A stretch of DNA of 64,000 nucleotides from Vulcanococcus sp. Clear-D1 (GTDB lineage Bacteria > Cyanobacteriota > Cyanobacteriia > PCC-6307 > Cyanobiaceae). A program made the translations under genes and the position numbers. The first letter of the stretch is position 1, and every line of letters begins with the position of its first letter. Below are positions 1 to 8,802 of this stretch, in pieces. The stretch covers positions 56,608 through 120,607 of the forward strand of contig NZ_JACVZV010000038.1 in assembly GCF_014654725.1 (NCBI RefSeq). The letters are read 5' to 3'. The notes under the pieces were generated by a model that worked only from the letters and a program-made list of their open reading frames with translations, was not told where the DNA came from and searched no databases.

Positions 1-1171
1 ACATGATCAGCGCGCCGCTGATCGAGATGCGGTGGGCGCGCTTGATGAAGCCCCAATCCACGATGTCGACACCCACCTTCAGGGCGATGCCAGCCAGCAC
101 GGCCTGGGGAATCTGAGCGGCGACACCGGTAAACGCCAGGATCACGATCATCAGGATCACGGCTCGGCTGATGCCCGAGAGGGCACTGCGGCCGCCCGCC
201 TGGATGTTCACCACGGTGCCCATGGTGGCGCCGGCACCGGCGATACCGCCGAACAGGCCAGATGCGATGTTGCCCAGGCCTTGGCCGATCAGTTCCTTGT
301 TGGAGTCGTGCTCGGTGCGGGTGATGCTGTCGGCCACCACTGCGGTAAGTAGGGCGTCGATGCAGCCGAGCATGCCCAGCACCGCTGCATCAATCAGCAT
401 CCGGCTGAGATGCGGCAGATCGAAATAGGGTGTGCGCAGCTGAGGGAAACCAGAAGCGATCTCGCCGATGCGGCGGATCTCTTCGCCGCTGCCCTTCAGC
501 AAGCTGAGCGACAGGATGGTGCCGATCACCAGCGCGATCAGCTGTGGCGGGGCAATCTTCTTGATCTTGCCGGGGGTGAGCCAGAGGATCGCCAGGGTGA
601 CCACGGCCAGCACCACCTCAGCGGGGCGGGCGTTGGCGATCAGCTGAGGCAGGGCCTGCAGGGTTCCCATCACACCCCCTTTGGGGATGGCTTGCCCAAG
701 GAAGGGCCCGAGCTGAAGAATGATCAGGATGAAGCCAATCCCGCTCATGAAGCCCGAGATCACCGTGTAGGGCATCTGGGTGATGTAGCGGCCCAGCTTC
801 AAGAAGCCGAAGGCGATCTGGAACAGGCCGGCCAGCATCACCACGGTGAAGGCCATGGCCAGGCCGTTCTCGGGATCGCTGGCGGTGAGGCTGGCGATCA
901 CCGCCGTCATCACCACGGTCATCGGACCGGTGGGCTCGGAAATCAGCGTGGGGGTGCCGCCGAACAGGGCGGCGAACAGGCCCACGAGCACAGCACCCCA
1001 GAGGCCAGCAGCAGCGCCGGCACCGGAGGCCACACCGAAGGCCAGGGCCATCGGCAGGGCGATCACAGCGGCGGTCACACCGCCGAACAGATCACCTTTG
1101 ATGTTGTTGGTGCTGATGTGATTCAGCAGCCGCAGCGGTGAACGCCCGGGGGGGGCCGAGGCGGAGGTCAT
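1..1171 (-). CDS. bicA: SulP-family Na+-dependent bicarbonate transporter (BicA-like), 3' truncated by window edge
   Basis: Reverse-strand reading from ATG at 1171: MTSASAPPGRSPLRLLNHISTNNIKGDLFGGVTAAVIALPMALAFGVASGAGAAAGLWGAVLVGLFAALFGGTPTLISEPTGPMTVVMTAV..., ending ...DWGFIKRAHRISISGALIM; typical SulP/BicA core. Not in the ORF track because it runs off the edge. Confidence 0.9.
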   Translation of the reverse strand, partial: MTSASAPPGRSPLRLLNHISTNNIKGDLFGGVTAAVIALPMALAFGVASGAGAAAGLWGAVLVGLFAALFGGTPTLISEPTGPMTVVMTAVIASLTASDPENGLAMAFTVVMLAGLFQIAFGFLKLGRYITQMPYTVISGFMSGIGFILIILQLGPFLGQAIPKGGVMGTLQALPQLIANARPAEVVLAVVTLAILWLTPGKIKKIAPPQLIALVIGTILSLSLLKGSGEEIRRIGEIASGFPQLRTPYFDLPHLSRMLIDAAVLGMLGCIDALLTAVVADSITRTEHDSNKELIGQGLGNIASGLFGGIAGAGATMGTVVNIQAGGRSALSGISRAVILMIVILAFTGVAAQIPQAVLAGIALKVGVDIVDWGFIKRAHRISISGALIM

Positions 1172-1253
1172 CGCAACAGAACAGGGTTGGCGCGGAACCT
1201 TAGGGGGTGCGCGCGGAATGTGGGTGGGGTTCTGCCACTACAGCGCTGGGTGC

Positions 1254-1913
1254 TTAGAGCAGGCCTCGATGCCGCACCAGCCGTTGCACCATCGCCCAGG
1301 AGCCCAGCGTCACCTTGAGGGCCACCAGCAGATTGAGCAACGGAATCCAGCCACCACTCAGCAGGCTGCCGAAGCGGCCTGCTGCGGGATCCAGCCCCAC
1401 GAGGCTCACCAACGCCACGAGCAGGAAGCCCACCACCGCTGCTTTCTCCCAGAGATCGGCGCGGTAGAGCTTGTAGAGCCGTTCGCTGCGATCAGCGCCA
1501 CCACTGATCAGCAGAAGGCCGATGGCTGAGCCACCGGCCACCCCTGCTGCAAAGCCCCCACCGGGGCTGAGATGACCGCGTAGCGCCAGCTCCACGGCCA
1601 CCAGCGCGGCAATGGTGGAGCCCAGCTCACACAGCACCTGAGACGGTGGATCGTCGAGCGAGCGGATCCGTTTGCGCTCCGGATCGCCCGCCAGCACCAG
1701 GCGCACGCCGATGGCCGCCAGGGTGAACACCACCACTTCCGCGACTGTGTCGAACAGGCGCGTGTGCAGGATCACCCCGGACACGAGATTGGGCACCTGG
1801 GTTTGCGCCGTGAGTGCCTCGATAAGGGGGGTGATTCCGGTCGCGTCGGGGAGGGGGCTGGCCAGGGGGGCCGCAAACAGGGCGATGGCCGCCAGCAGAT
1901 ACAGCCAGGTCAT
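1254..1913 (-). CDS. mnhB: Na+/H+ antiporter subunit MnhB/MrpB
   Basis: ORF 1254..1979 with likely start MTWLYLLAAIALFAA at 1913; MnhB features (FDTVAEVVVFTLAAIGVR, LSPGGGFAAGVAGGSA). Confidence 0.85.
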   Translation of the reverse strand: MTWLYLLAAIALFAAPLASPLPDATGITPLIEALTAQTQVPNLVSGVILHTRLFDTVAEVVVFTLAAIGVRLVLAGDPERKRIRSLDDPPSQVLCELGSTIAALVAVELALRGHLSPGGGFAAGVAGGSAIGLLLISGGADRSERLYKLYRADLWEKAAVVGFLLVALVSLVGLDPAAGRFGSLLSGGWIPLLNLLVALKVTLGSWAMVQRLVRHRGLL

Positions 1914-2428
1914 GGTTGGGGTTCGGACGCCAGGTGTAGTTCGCCGCCGCTGGCGCGCCATGCGGCATACCCCGGGCATTGCTCCAGCTGCCGTCGCAGG
2001 GGTGGCTGCAGCAGCACGAGCTGGCCATTGTCGTTCAGCCAGCCATGGCTGGCGTTGCGGCCGGGTTCATCGTTGCGCTGCCAGCGCAGCCGCAGATGCA
2101 GGGGGGCAATCCAGGCACTCAGCTGGGCATCGCGGCTGGGGTCGGGCTGGGAGCGCCGATCTTCGAGTCGCAGGGCCATGGAGGAACGCAGGGCCACGGC
2201 GTAGAGCGTGGTGGAGAGCAGCGTGCCCACCAGCGCCTCGGTGAGGGCCACATCCGGTGCACCCAGCAGGGCGTAGAGCAGGGTGGCCACAGAACCCAAG
2301 ATGCCCCGCAGCACCAGGGTTTGGTAGGGGTTGCTCTGGCTCACCAGCAGCAGGGCGGTGACCGGCAGCAGAGCGGTGATCGGCAGCAGCAGGTCGAGTT
2401 CGCTGCCCAGGCTCAGGGACGCGTTCAT
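1910..2428 (-). CDS. Mrp subunit A C-terminal-like / MbhD-type (DUF4040) subunit
   Basis: Start MNASLSLGSELDLLLPITALLPV; core NPYQTLVLRGILGSVATLLYALLGAPDVALTEALVGTLLSTTLYAVAL is typical of DUF4040/MbhD. Confidence 0.8.
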   Translation of the reverse strand: MNASLSLGSELDLLLPITALLPVTALLLVSQSNPYQTLVLRGILGSVATLLYALLGAPDVALTEALVGTLLSTTLYAVALRSSMALRLEDRRSQPDPSRDAQLSAWIAPLHLRLRWQRNDEPGRNASHGWLNDNGQLVLLQPPLRRQLEQCPGYAAWRASGGELHLASEPQP

Positions 2429-2694
2429 CGGTGGTTCACCTCCGCGGGTTGTGAACAGCGGGCCAGCACGTAGCCAAAGATCGTGTTCCACACCACCAAC
2501 CCCAGCAGTGCCAAGGCCAGCAGGGGCCATTGGCTGGGGATGCGCAGCAGCAAACCCAGCAGCATCAGGCCAGAGCCGAGCGTGTCGGACACCGACAACT
2601 TGTGCAGCTTGCTCAGATAGCTCCGCTCTTCGAGCAGCGGCCAGGTTCCCCAGAACCACAACGCCAGCCCAGCGCCCAGCAGCAGCAGGCTCAT
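2425..2694 (-). CDS. mnhG: Monovalent cation/H+ antiporter subunit G (MnhG/MrpG)
   Basis: MSLLLLGAGLALWFWGTWPLLEERSYLSKLHKLSVSDTLGSGLMLLGLLLR; position in Mrp operon with overlapping starts and stops. Confidence 0.85.
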   Translation of the reverse strand: MSLLLLGAGLALWFWGTWPLLEERSYLSKLHKLSVSDTLGSGLMLLGLLLRIPSQWPLLALALLGLVVWNTIFGYVLARCSQPAEVNHR

Positions 2695-2939
2695 CGCTCC
2701 ACCTCCCGCAGCAGGTTGGCCAGCAGCAGCATCCCGGCGTTGCCGGCGCTGAGACTGATCGCTCCCACCAGGCCGAGCATCCAGTCGCCCCGCAACACCG
2801 CCACCACCATCGTGATCAGCGCCACCTTGGAGGCGATGCTGCCGAAGGCGGCCATGCGGTCCCACACGCTGCAGGGCCGGCACACCACGGCAATCGGGAT
2901 CAACAGGGCCAGCACCATGCCCCAAAGCAGGAGGGTCAT
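2691..2939 (-). CDS. mnhF: Monovalent cation/H+ antiporter subunit F (MnhF/MrpF)
   Basis: 82 aa: MTLLLWGMVLALLIPIAVVCRPCSVWDRMAAFGSIASKVALITMVVAVLRGDWMLG...; operon context. Confidence 0.85.
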   Translation of the reverse strand: MTLLLWGMVLALLIPIAVVCRPCSVWDRMAAFGSIASKVALITMVVAVLRGDWMLGLVGAISLSAGNAGMLLLANLLREVER

Positions 2940-3355
2940 GGCTGCACCTCCTCGGGCTGGCCCTGGCGCGGCCGCAGCTGATGAATGGTGTAGTGCGGGC
3001 CGGTTGGGCCGTTGCTGAGGCCGAGCACGATCGTGAAGGGTGTGAGTGTGATGGCCAGCACCTCCAGGAAAATCAGCAGGCGATGGCGGGGATCACCGGC
3101 GGGTCGCTCAATCCAGCTCTCCTCCTCTCGATCGCCGGAGCTGATCAGCGCGAGCGCTTCGCCGTAGGCCAGCGGCACGGCGATCAGGCTGCGACCTAAG
3201 GCCCGCAACGTCGGTGCCAGCGGCTGCCTGGGGCCACGGGCGTGGGGGAGCAGCAGGGAAAGGCCAATGCCGATGGCCAGGTTCACGGCGGTGAGATCAG
3301 CGGTGAGCAACGTCCACAGCAGCAGCCGAAACAAGCAACTCAGCAGGAACACCAT
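2936..3355 (-). CDS. mnhE: Na+/H+ antiporter subunit E (MnhE/MrpE)
   Basis: MVFLLSCLFRLLLWTLLTADLTAVNLAIGIGLSLLLP...FLEVLAITLTPFTIVLGLS; operon context. Confidence 0.8.
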   Translation of the reverse strand: MVFLLSCLFRLLLWTLLTADLTAVNLAIGIGLSLLLPHARGPRQPLAPTLRALGRSLIAVPLAYGEALALISSGDREEESWIERPAGDPRHRLLIFLEVLAITLTPFTIVLGLSNGPTGPHYTIHQLRPRQGQPEEVQP

Positions 3356-4827
3356 CAGCCCAGCTCCGCACCGATCGAGAGGAGCAGGCCGGCGCCCACC
3401 AAACCCAGCCCCCCCACGAGATCCGGCAGGCGATCCAAGGAAGGCAGGCCGTGGCTGACCTGCTGCCGCCGCCGCTCCAGTAGCTGGTCGACAACCAGCC
3501 CCAACCCCAGCAGCACCAGGCTCACTAGCCAGCCACGCTGCACCTCGGCGAGCAGCAGAACACAACCCACCACCAGGGGAAGCATCAGCAACCAGGCGCC
3601 CCAGGGAAGAGCGCCGCTGGCCTCCTCGGGATTGGATGCGGCGGCCAGGGGGGCGCGGCAGAGCCGGCAGTACACCGCCACACTTCCCACCGACAACACC
3701 ACCAGCGCCGTGGTGATCACCGGTGGCACCGCACTCTCCAGTTGCTTTTTGGCGGCGTAGCCCAGCAGCGGCGCCAGGCCTGCGATGGAACAGGAGCCAA
3801 CCAGCAGCGTGAGCAGCAGGGGAGCCGGCAGGGGCTGTTGCCGCCAGGTTTGCAGGGAGCGGCTCGGCCACTGGCGCGCGGTGAGAAACAAGCCGCTCTT
3901 GGCCACGCCGTGGGAGAAGGCCATTAAGCCACCGGCCGCTGGTGCCAAGAGCACCAGCCCCATCTGGGCCAGGGTGCTCCAGGCCAGCAGGCGCTTGGCA
4001 TCGGTGACAGCGAGGGCATAGATCAGGCCGAGCACGGCGCTGGCCAGGGCGATCGGCAGCAGCAGCTCGCCGATGGCGGTGTTGAGTTGCTCCAGCCTCA
4101 GCAGCGGCAGAGCGCCGCCGCCCACCACCACACCCGAGAGCAGGGCCGACACCTCCGCCGGTGCTTCGGCATGGGTGCGAGGCAGCCACAGGCCATTGAG
4201 AAACACACCGGCTTTGGTGAGCAAGCCCACCAGCACCAGCACCAGCGGCGCGCCTGGCGGCAGCTGGGCCAGGGCCGTAAACGCAAAACTCCCGGCCTGG
4301 GCGTACACGAGCCCTGCGCCGATCAGATAGATCGCCATGGTTGTGTTGCCGATCAGCAAATAGCGCAGCGCAATCCACAAGGCATTGGCGCTGTTGCCCT
4401 TGAGGATCAGCAGAAAGGCGGTGATGCCAACCACCTCCAGCGCCACATAGAGGCTGATCAGATCGGTGGTGAGAAAGCTGGTGTTCAGCGATCCCAGCAG
4501 CACCAGCAGCAGCATCCAGCCCGTTCGATCCCAGCCCTGCCGCCGCGCTTCGATCCACACCGCCAGGCACACCAGGCCATTGAGCAGCACAAACCAACCG
4601 GCCAGAGGCTCGAGGCTCAGGGGCACTCCGAATTCACCCAGCAGTTGCAGGGGTCGGGTGGTGCCTGTGATGAGCGCCTCAGCGCCCACCCAGGCGGTGG
4701 CCCCGCAGCAGCCCACCACCAGGGCATGACTCAGCGATGGCAACAGCACCGCCAAAAAGGCGGCGAGATACGGAACCAGCAGCCAGGCGATCAGCAGGCT
4801 GTCCGGGCTCATCCAGCTCGGTGTCAT
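3355..4827 (-). CDS. mnhD: Proton-conducting antiporter-like subunit (MnhD/MrpD, NuoM/N family)
   Basis: 490 aa polytopic protein with conserved core TTDLISLYVALEVVGITAFLLI... AWSTLAQMGLVLLAPAAGGLMAFSHGVAKSGLFL. Confidence 0.88.
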   Translation of the reverse strand: MTPSWMSPDSLLIAWLLVPYLAAFLAVLLPSLSHALVVGCCGATAWVGAEALITGTTRPLQLLGEFGVPLSLEPLAGWFVLLNGLVCLAVWIEARRQGWDRTGWMLLLVLLGSLNTSFLTTDLISLYVALEVVGITAFLLILKGNSANALWIALRYLLIGNTTMAIYLIGAGLVYAQAGSFAFTALAQLPPGAPLVLVLVGLLTKAGVFLNGLWLPRTHAEAPAEVSALLSGVVVGGGALPLLRLEQLNTAIGELLLPIALASAVLGLIYALAVTDAKRLLAWSTLAQMGLVLLAPAAGGLMAFSHGVAKSGLFLTARQWPSRSLQTWRQQPLPAPLLLTLLVGSCSIAGLAPLLGYAAKKQLESAVPPVITTALVVLSVGSVAVYCRLCRAPLAAASNPEEASGALPWGAWLLMLPLVVGCVLLLAEVQRGWLVSLVLLGLGLVVDQLLERRRQQVSHGLPSLDRLPDLVGGLGLVGAGLLLSIGAELG

Positions 4828-5183
4828 GGCGGATCGGTGGCTTCAAAGCTGGCAGCGTTGAGACTGGGATCGATCCTTGCCATCTGGGTGATCACCACCA
4901 GCAGCAGGGCCTGGATCGAGAGCCCGATCACGATCGCGGTGAGAATCACCGCCTGGGGAATCGGATCGGCATAGTCGCCGGATAGGAGCTCACCGGAGCG
5001 GGGCAGGATCGGGCTGCGCAGGCCTGAACGCGCTGCCAGCAGCACAAACAAAGCCACCACAGCGCTGCCCATCACATCCATGGACAGCACTTTGAGAAAG
5101 AGGTTGCGGCGCAGCAGCAACCCTCCAAAGCCGGCTAGCACCGCCAGCAGGATCAGCAGCTCCAGCAGTCGGATCGGTGCCAT
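4824..5183 (-). CDS. mnhC: Antiporter subunit C (MnhC/MrpC, NuoK-like)
   Basis: MAPIRLLELLILLAVLAGFGGLLLRRNLFLKVLSMDVMGSAVVALFVLLA...DPIPQAVILTAIVIGLSIQALLLVVI; NuoK-like motif DPIPQALVLTAIVI. Confidence 0.88.
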   Translation of the reverse strand: MAPIRLLELLILLAVLAGFGGLLLRRNLFLKVLSMDVMGSAVVALFVLLAARSGLRSPILPRSGELLSGDYADPIPQAVILTAIVIGLSIQALLLVVITQMARIDPSLNAASFEATDPP

Positions 5184-5231
5184 GCAGGCGGAGCGGTGGC
5201 GGGAACTTAGGCACCACAACCCCCAGCCTGG

Positions 5232-5435
5232 GTGAATCAGGCCCAAGCTCACGCCACCGTTTGGTCATTCGCGATGACCCTGCTGCTGTTTGTAGGCCTG
5301 AGCTGGTTGGCGCTACGCACCGTGATGGTGCTGGCTCAGGTGAATCGCCACACCCCGGAAGCGCAACTGGGCCGTGAGTTCCAGTCCGAGCTCCAGCAAC
5401 GCGGATTGCTCGACACGCCACCCAGAACCCCCTGA
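5232..5435 (+). CDS. Small single-TM hypothetical protein upstream of the antiporter gene (start may be 5274)
   Basis: 67 aa ORF with one TM helix (AMTLLLFVGLSWLALRTVMVLA); fills the gap before the antiporter ORF. Confidence 0.5.
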   Translation: MNQAQAHATVWSFAMTLLLFVGLSWLALRTVMVLAQVNRHTPEAQLGREFQSELQQRGLLDTPPRTP

Positions 5436-5472
5436 AGCATCCCTATAACCAGCTGCCCGTTTCAGGCCGTTC

Positions 5473-6813
5473 ATGCTTCCCCCTTTGGCGCTGATCGCTG
5501 AGATCAGCCCCCATCAGCTGGAAGTGGCGGAAACCCTCCTACAGGTGGGTCGCTTCCTGGTGATCTTTATCGCCGCCCGTGCCATCGCTGAGGTGATGGT
5601 TCGGCTTCAGCTACCCACGATCCTGGGTGAGCTTGTGGCTGGTGTGTTGATCGGTGTGTCCGGTCTGCATCTGATCGTTCCGCCGGATACCCAGGCTCAG
5701 ATCAGCAACGCTCTGCTCTCGCTGCTGGGCTCCCTGGCTGAGATCCGCCCCGACGAGGTCGCCGAGATCTACAACGAAACCTTCCCGAGCCTGCAATCGG
5801 TTTCTCAGATCGGCTTGTTTGCCCTGCTGTTTCTCACAGGGCTGGAGAGCGAACTGGATGAATTGGTGGCCGTTGGCGTTCAGGCCACCACGGTGGCGGT
5901 GGCTGGTGTGGTGCTGCCCTTTGCCTTGGGCACCGCGGGCCTCTATTTCCTCTTTCATGTGCCATTGATTCCGGCGGTGTTTGCCGGTGCGGCGATGACA
6001 GCCACCTCCATCGGCATCACGGCCAGTGTGTTTGGCGAGCTCAAGTGGCTCAAGCGCAAGGAGGGCCAGATCGTGATCGGCGCTGCCGTGCTCGACGACA
6101 TCCTCGGCATCGTGATCCTGGCTGTGGTGGTGGCGATCGTGGGTGGTGGCAGCTTCAGCATCGGCCCGGTGATCAAGCTGGGCCTGGCTGCCGTGGCGTT
6201 TGTGGCGGTGGCTCTGGTGCTGAGCCGGAAGGCAGCCCCCGCGTTCGATTGGGTGGTGGATCAGCTGAAGGCACCTGGTGATGTGGCCGTGGCCAGCTTT
6301 GTGGTGCTCACGCTCTGTTGTTTCGCAGCCCAGGCCATTGGCTTGGAGGCAGCCCTGGGCGCCTTCGCTGCAGGCTTGATTCTCAGTGCCTCGAAGCACA
6401 CTCACGACATCGACGCTGCTGTGAAGCCGCTGGTGGCCTTGTTCGCCACCGTGTTCTTCGTGTTGATCGGTACCGGGATGGATCTCTCCGTGCTGAATCC
6501 CTTCGATCCCGCCAACCGTGAGGGATTGATTGTGGCCGCCTTCCTTCTGGCGGTGGCCATGCTCGGCAAAGTGGCTACAGGTTGGTGTTATTCCAGTGCA
6601 AGTCCAACCAACCGTCTGGTTGTAGGACTTGGCATGATGCCCCGTGGAGAAGTGGGTCTGATCTTCCTTGGCCTAGGCAGTCAGGCCGGGATCCTCACTC
6701 CCGCACTTGAAGCGGCCATTCTGCTGATGGTGATTGGAACAACCTTCTTGGCACCGATCCTGCTCAGACTGGTGATTCCTTCTACACCCGAAGTCGCTGC
6801 TGAACCATACTGA
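5473..6813 (+). CDS. Cation:proton antiporter, CPA2-type (NhaS3/KefB-like)
   Basis: 446 aa: LPTILGELVAGVLIGVSGLHL, AAMTATSIGITASVFGELKWL...GAAVLDDILGIVILAVV, MMPRGEVGLIFLGLG; typical Na_H_Exchanger domain. Confidence 0.9.
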   Translation: MLPPLALIAEISPHQLEVAETLLQVGRFLVIFIAARAIAEVMVRLQLPTILGELVAGVLIGVSGLHLIVPPDTQAQISNALLSLLGSLAEIRPDEVAEIYNETFPSLQSVSQIGLFALLFLTGLESELDELVAVGVQATTVAVAGVVLPFALGTAGLYFLFHVPLIPAVFAGAAMTATSIGITASVFGELKWLKRKEGQIVIGAAVLDDILGIVILAVVVAIVGGGSFSIGPVIKLGLAAVAFVAVALVLSRKAAPAFDWVVDQLKAPGDVAVASFVVLTLCCFAAQAIGLEAALGAFAAGLILSASKHTHDIDAAVKPLVALFATVFFVLIGTGMDLSVLNPFDPANREGLIVAAFLLAVAMLGKVATGWCYSSASPTNRLVVGLGMMPRGEVGLIFLGLGSQAGILTPALEAAILLMVIGTTFLAPILLRLVIPSTPEVAAEPY

Positions 6814-6831
6814 CAAGGCCGATCAAACATG

Positions 6832-6860
6832 GCACCTCTCCTTTGGAGCGGTGCTTTTTT
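6832..6860 (+). terminator. Rho-independent terminator after the antiporter gene
   Basis: gcacctctcc-ttt-ggagcggtgc hairpin (one mismatch) followed by tttttt. Confidence 0.75.
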
Positions 6861-7830
6861 ATGGGAAGATATAGTCTTTCATGTGTGACGATAACTTTGC
6901 GATTGACTGGCTAGCTCTTCGTTCAATTCCTCTAGCGGAATCTCGTGTGATTCCCATTTTGCGTGCTGCCGCACTGAGTGATAGTTCATCTGGGCACTCG
7001 ATTCCGTGGCGCATCATGAGCAAGTCTTTCTCGGGCTTGGTCACTTGATTGAGGGCTTTGTGAACGTCTCTTTTCATGAGCTCTAGGATTGTTGGTGCGT
7101 CAGTTGGATCTAGATTGCTAGCGATGAGCTCCAAGAGCTCTTGGTCGTCGTTTTCTCCTGTTTTGGAGTCAAGGCTGATAGGTGCTTGTGCGCTCTGTAG
7201 CACTTCACGCACTTCTGTGAGACTGCGGCCTGTGCCCTCTGCGATTTCGTGAAGGGTTGGATTTCGCTTTAGTTTTTGGTGGAGAAGCCGCTGTGACTTT
7301 TGTAGTTTGATCAGTATCTCGATGATATGTACTGGTAGGCGAACCGTGCGCCCGTGTTTGGCTATGCCTCGAGTAATGCTTTCTCGGATCCACCAGTATG
7401 CATAGGTAGAGAATTTATAGCCTCTCGTTGGGTCGTAACGATCAACTGCCTTGATCAAACCTAGATTGCCCTCCTGGATTAAATCATCCAGTTCAAGAAG
7501 GCTGTTGCCATAGCGTTTCGCGATCGTCACCACGAGCCTCAGATTGGCATTGATCATGCGTTCTTTCGCTCGTTTCGCAGCTTTTAGCTGTCGTTTTAGT
7601 TCCTGTATTGTGATACCAGCCTCCAGTGCCAAGGCTTCTGTTGGTATTGGGCCCTGAGCAGTTCGCGCCTCGAGTGTTTCTGAGAGTGCTTCAAGCGCTC
7701 GTCCACGTTGAACCATGCGCGCGAGGTTAATCTCCTCAGCGGCAGTTAGCAGTGGAATTTTGCTAATCGATCGAAGATGCTGGCCGAGTAAGTCGTGTTT
7801 CCTGTGATCAGCTTGATGTTGTCTACCCAT
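6859..7830 (-). CDS. RpoD-family (group 2/3-like) sigma factor, divergent
   Basis: NANLRLVVTIAKRYGNSLLELDDLIQEGNLGLIKAVDRYDPTRGYKFSTYAYWWIRESITRGIAKHGRTVRLPVHI: sigma70 region 2; C-terminal HTH SLSAAARKMGITRDSARGIERR. Confidence 0.92.
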   Translation of the reverse strand: MGRQHQADHRKHDLLGQHLRSISKIPLLTAAEEINLARMVQRGRALEALSETLEARTAQGPIPTEALALEAGITIQELKRQLKAAKRAKERMINANLRLVVTIAKRYGNSLLELDDLIQEGNLGLIKAVDRYDPTRGYKFSTYAYWWIRESITRGIAKHGRTVRLPVHIIEILIKLQKSQRLLHQKLKRNPTLHEIAEGTGRSLTEVREVLQSAQAPISLDSKTGENDDQELLELIASNLDPTDAPTILELMKRDVHKALNQVTKPEKDLLMMRHGIECPDELSLSAAARKMGITRDSARGIERRASQSIAKLSSHMKDYIFP

Positions 7831-7900
7831 GGATACGGCGTGTCTCTGACTCCGTGGAATAGGCTGTGCTAGATCGTGTTTCTACTGTTTAGCGTTAGCA

Positions 7901-8353
7901 TCAATGATTTGCAGAGTTGACTTGGTTGTTCCGTCTTGCCATCAGAACAAGCCAGTACGCTGCGGCAATGCCCACCACAATCAGCCCAAAGCTTGCCATG
8001 AGTGCAGGCTTGTTCTCGGTTCCGGGTGGAAGAACAATCACTTTCCTTGCAACAGCCGTTAGCGCTGTAAGCAGCACCAATTCAATTTGGACGACTTGAT
8101 CTCGCAGATAAGCGGTCACATTCTGGAGTACCTCCAGTGCGATAAAGATCAACAATAGTCGATCCAAAAGCTTGATCAAGCTGCCATCAAACCAATTTGT
8201 TTGTAGGCTAACTGTTTTAGATATTGCCTCGATCAGCAATTCAAGTGTGCCAACACCGATGACAACTGCAAGAAGCAAGGCGAGTAGCTTGGCCAACAAT
8301 CTCTCGTAGCCATGGATTCCTGATAGAAAATTGTCATCATTGAGGAACCGCAT
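7901..8353 (-). CDS. PsiE-like phosphate-starvation-inducible membrane protein
   Basis: 150 aa, four TMs: LLERLLLIF.../LQNVTAYLRDQVVQIELVLLTALTAVARKVIVL is the PsiE signature region. Confidence 0.8.
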   Translation of the reverse strand: MRFLNDDNFLSGIHGYERLLAKLLALLLAVVIGVGTLELLIEAISKTVSLQTNWFDGSLIKLLDRLLLIFIALEVLQNVTAYLRDQVVQIELVLLTALTAVARKVIVLPPGTENKPALMASFGLIVVGIAAAYWLVLMARRNNQVNSANH

Positions 8354-8402
8354 CGGCTTGCTTAACTTGGGTGGCGTTGGGAAAGGTCAAAGTTGTTATT
8401 AA

Positions 8403-8437
8403 GCTGCTGCGCCTGTGCCCGGCACAGGCGCAGCAGC
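8403..8437. terminator. Perfect 16-bp inverted repeat hairpin, probable transcription end for sbtB (minus strand)
   Basis: gctgctgcgcctgtgc-ccg-gcacaggcgcagcagc; lies just 3' of sbtB on the minus strand; the T-tract is weak (TTAATAACAACTTT). Confidence 0.6.
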
Positions 8438-8453
8438 CGATTAGTTGTGCTGT

Positions 8454-8768
8454 CTAGAACTTATGGTCGCGCAATGCCTCGACTTGTGAGATGTAGGTGA
8501 TGATTGAGTAGTCGGCATAGTATTTCCTCTCGACCTCATGAATGATTTTGTCTGCGAGTTCGCGTGATCCCACTAAAATCTCGATCTTGACATTAGACAA
8601 GGTGTGAGACACACTCGGTTCGCCTGTTGAGCGAACGTTCCGGCTGCCTTCGCCGCCAGCTGCGACCACTGTGTAACCAGTTGCGCCTGCTTCTTTGATC
8701 AGCTTGATCAGCTTCTTGGAGAGGATTTCCTCTGCAACGATGACCAGCTTCCAAACCTGTTGGCTCAT
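8454..8768 (-). CDS. sbtB: PII-like SbtB, regulator of SbtA
   Basis: 104 aa: [47 protein letters not shown]...[40 protein letters not shown]; adjacent to sbtA. Confidence 0.92.
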   Translation of the reverse strand: MSQQVWKLVIVAEEILSKKLIKLIKEAGATGYTVVAAGGEGSRNVRSTGEPSVSHTLSNVKIEILVGSRELADKIIHEVERKYYADYSIITYISQVEALRDHKF

Positions 8769-8802
8769 GGTTTGATCTCCGTGTTTTGAGTGAGGTTAAT
8801 CA

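Noticed and set aside
2936-4597. 553-aa minus-strand ORF overlapping mnhD
   Set aside because: Only the C-terminal part (from 3355) is real MnhE; the upstream portion is an out-of-frame reading of mnhD.
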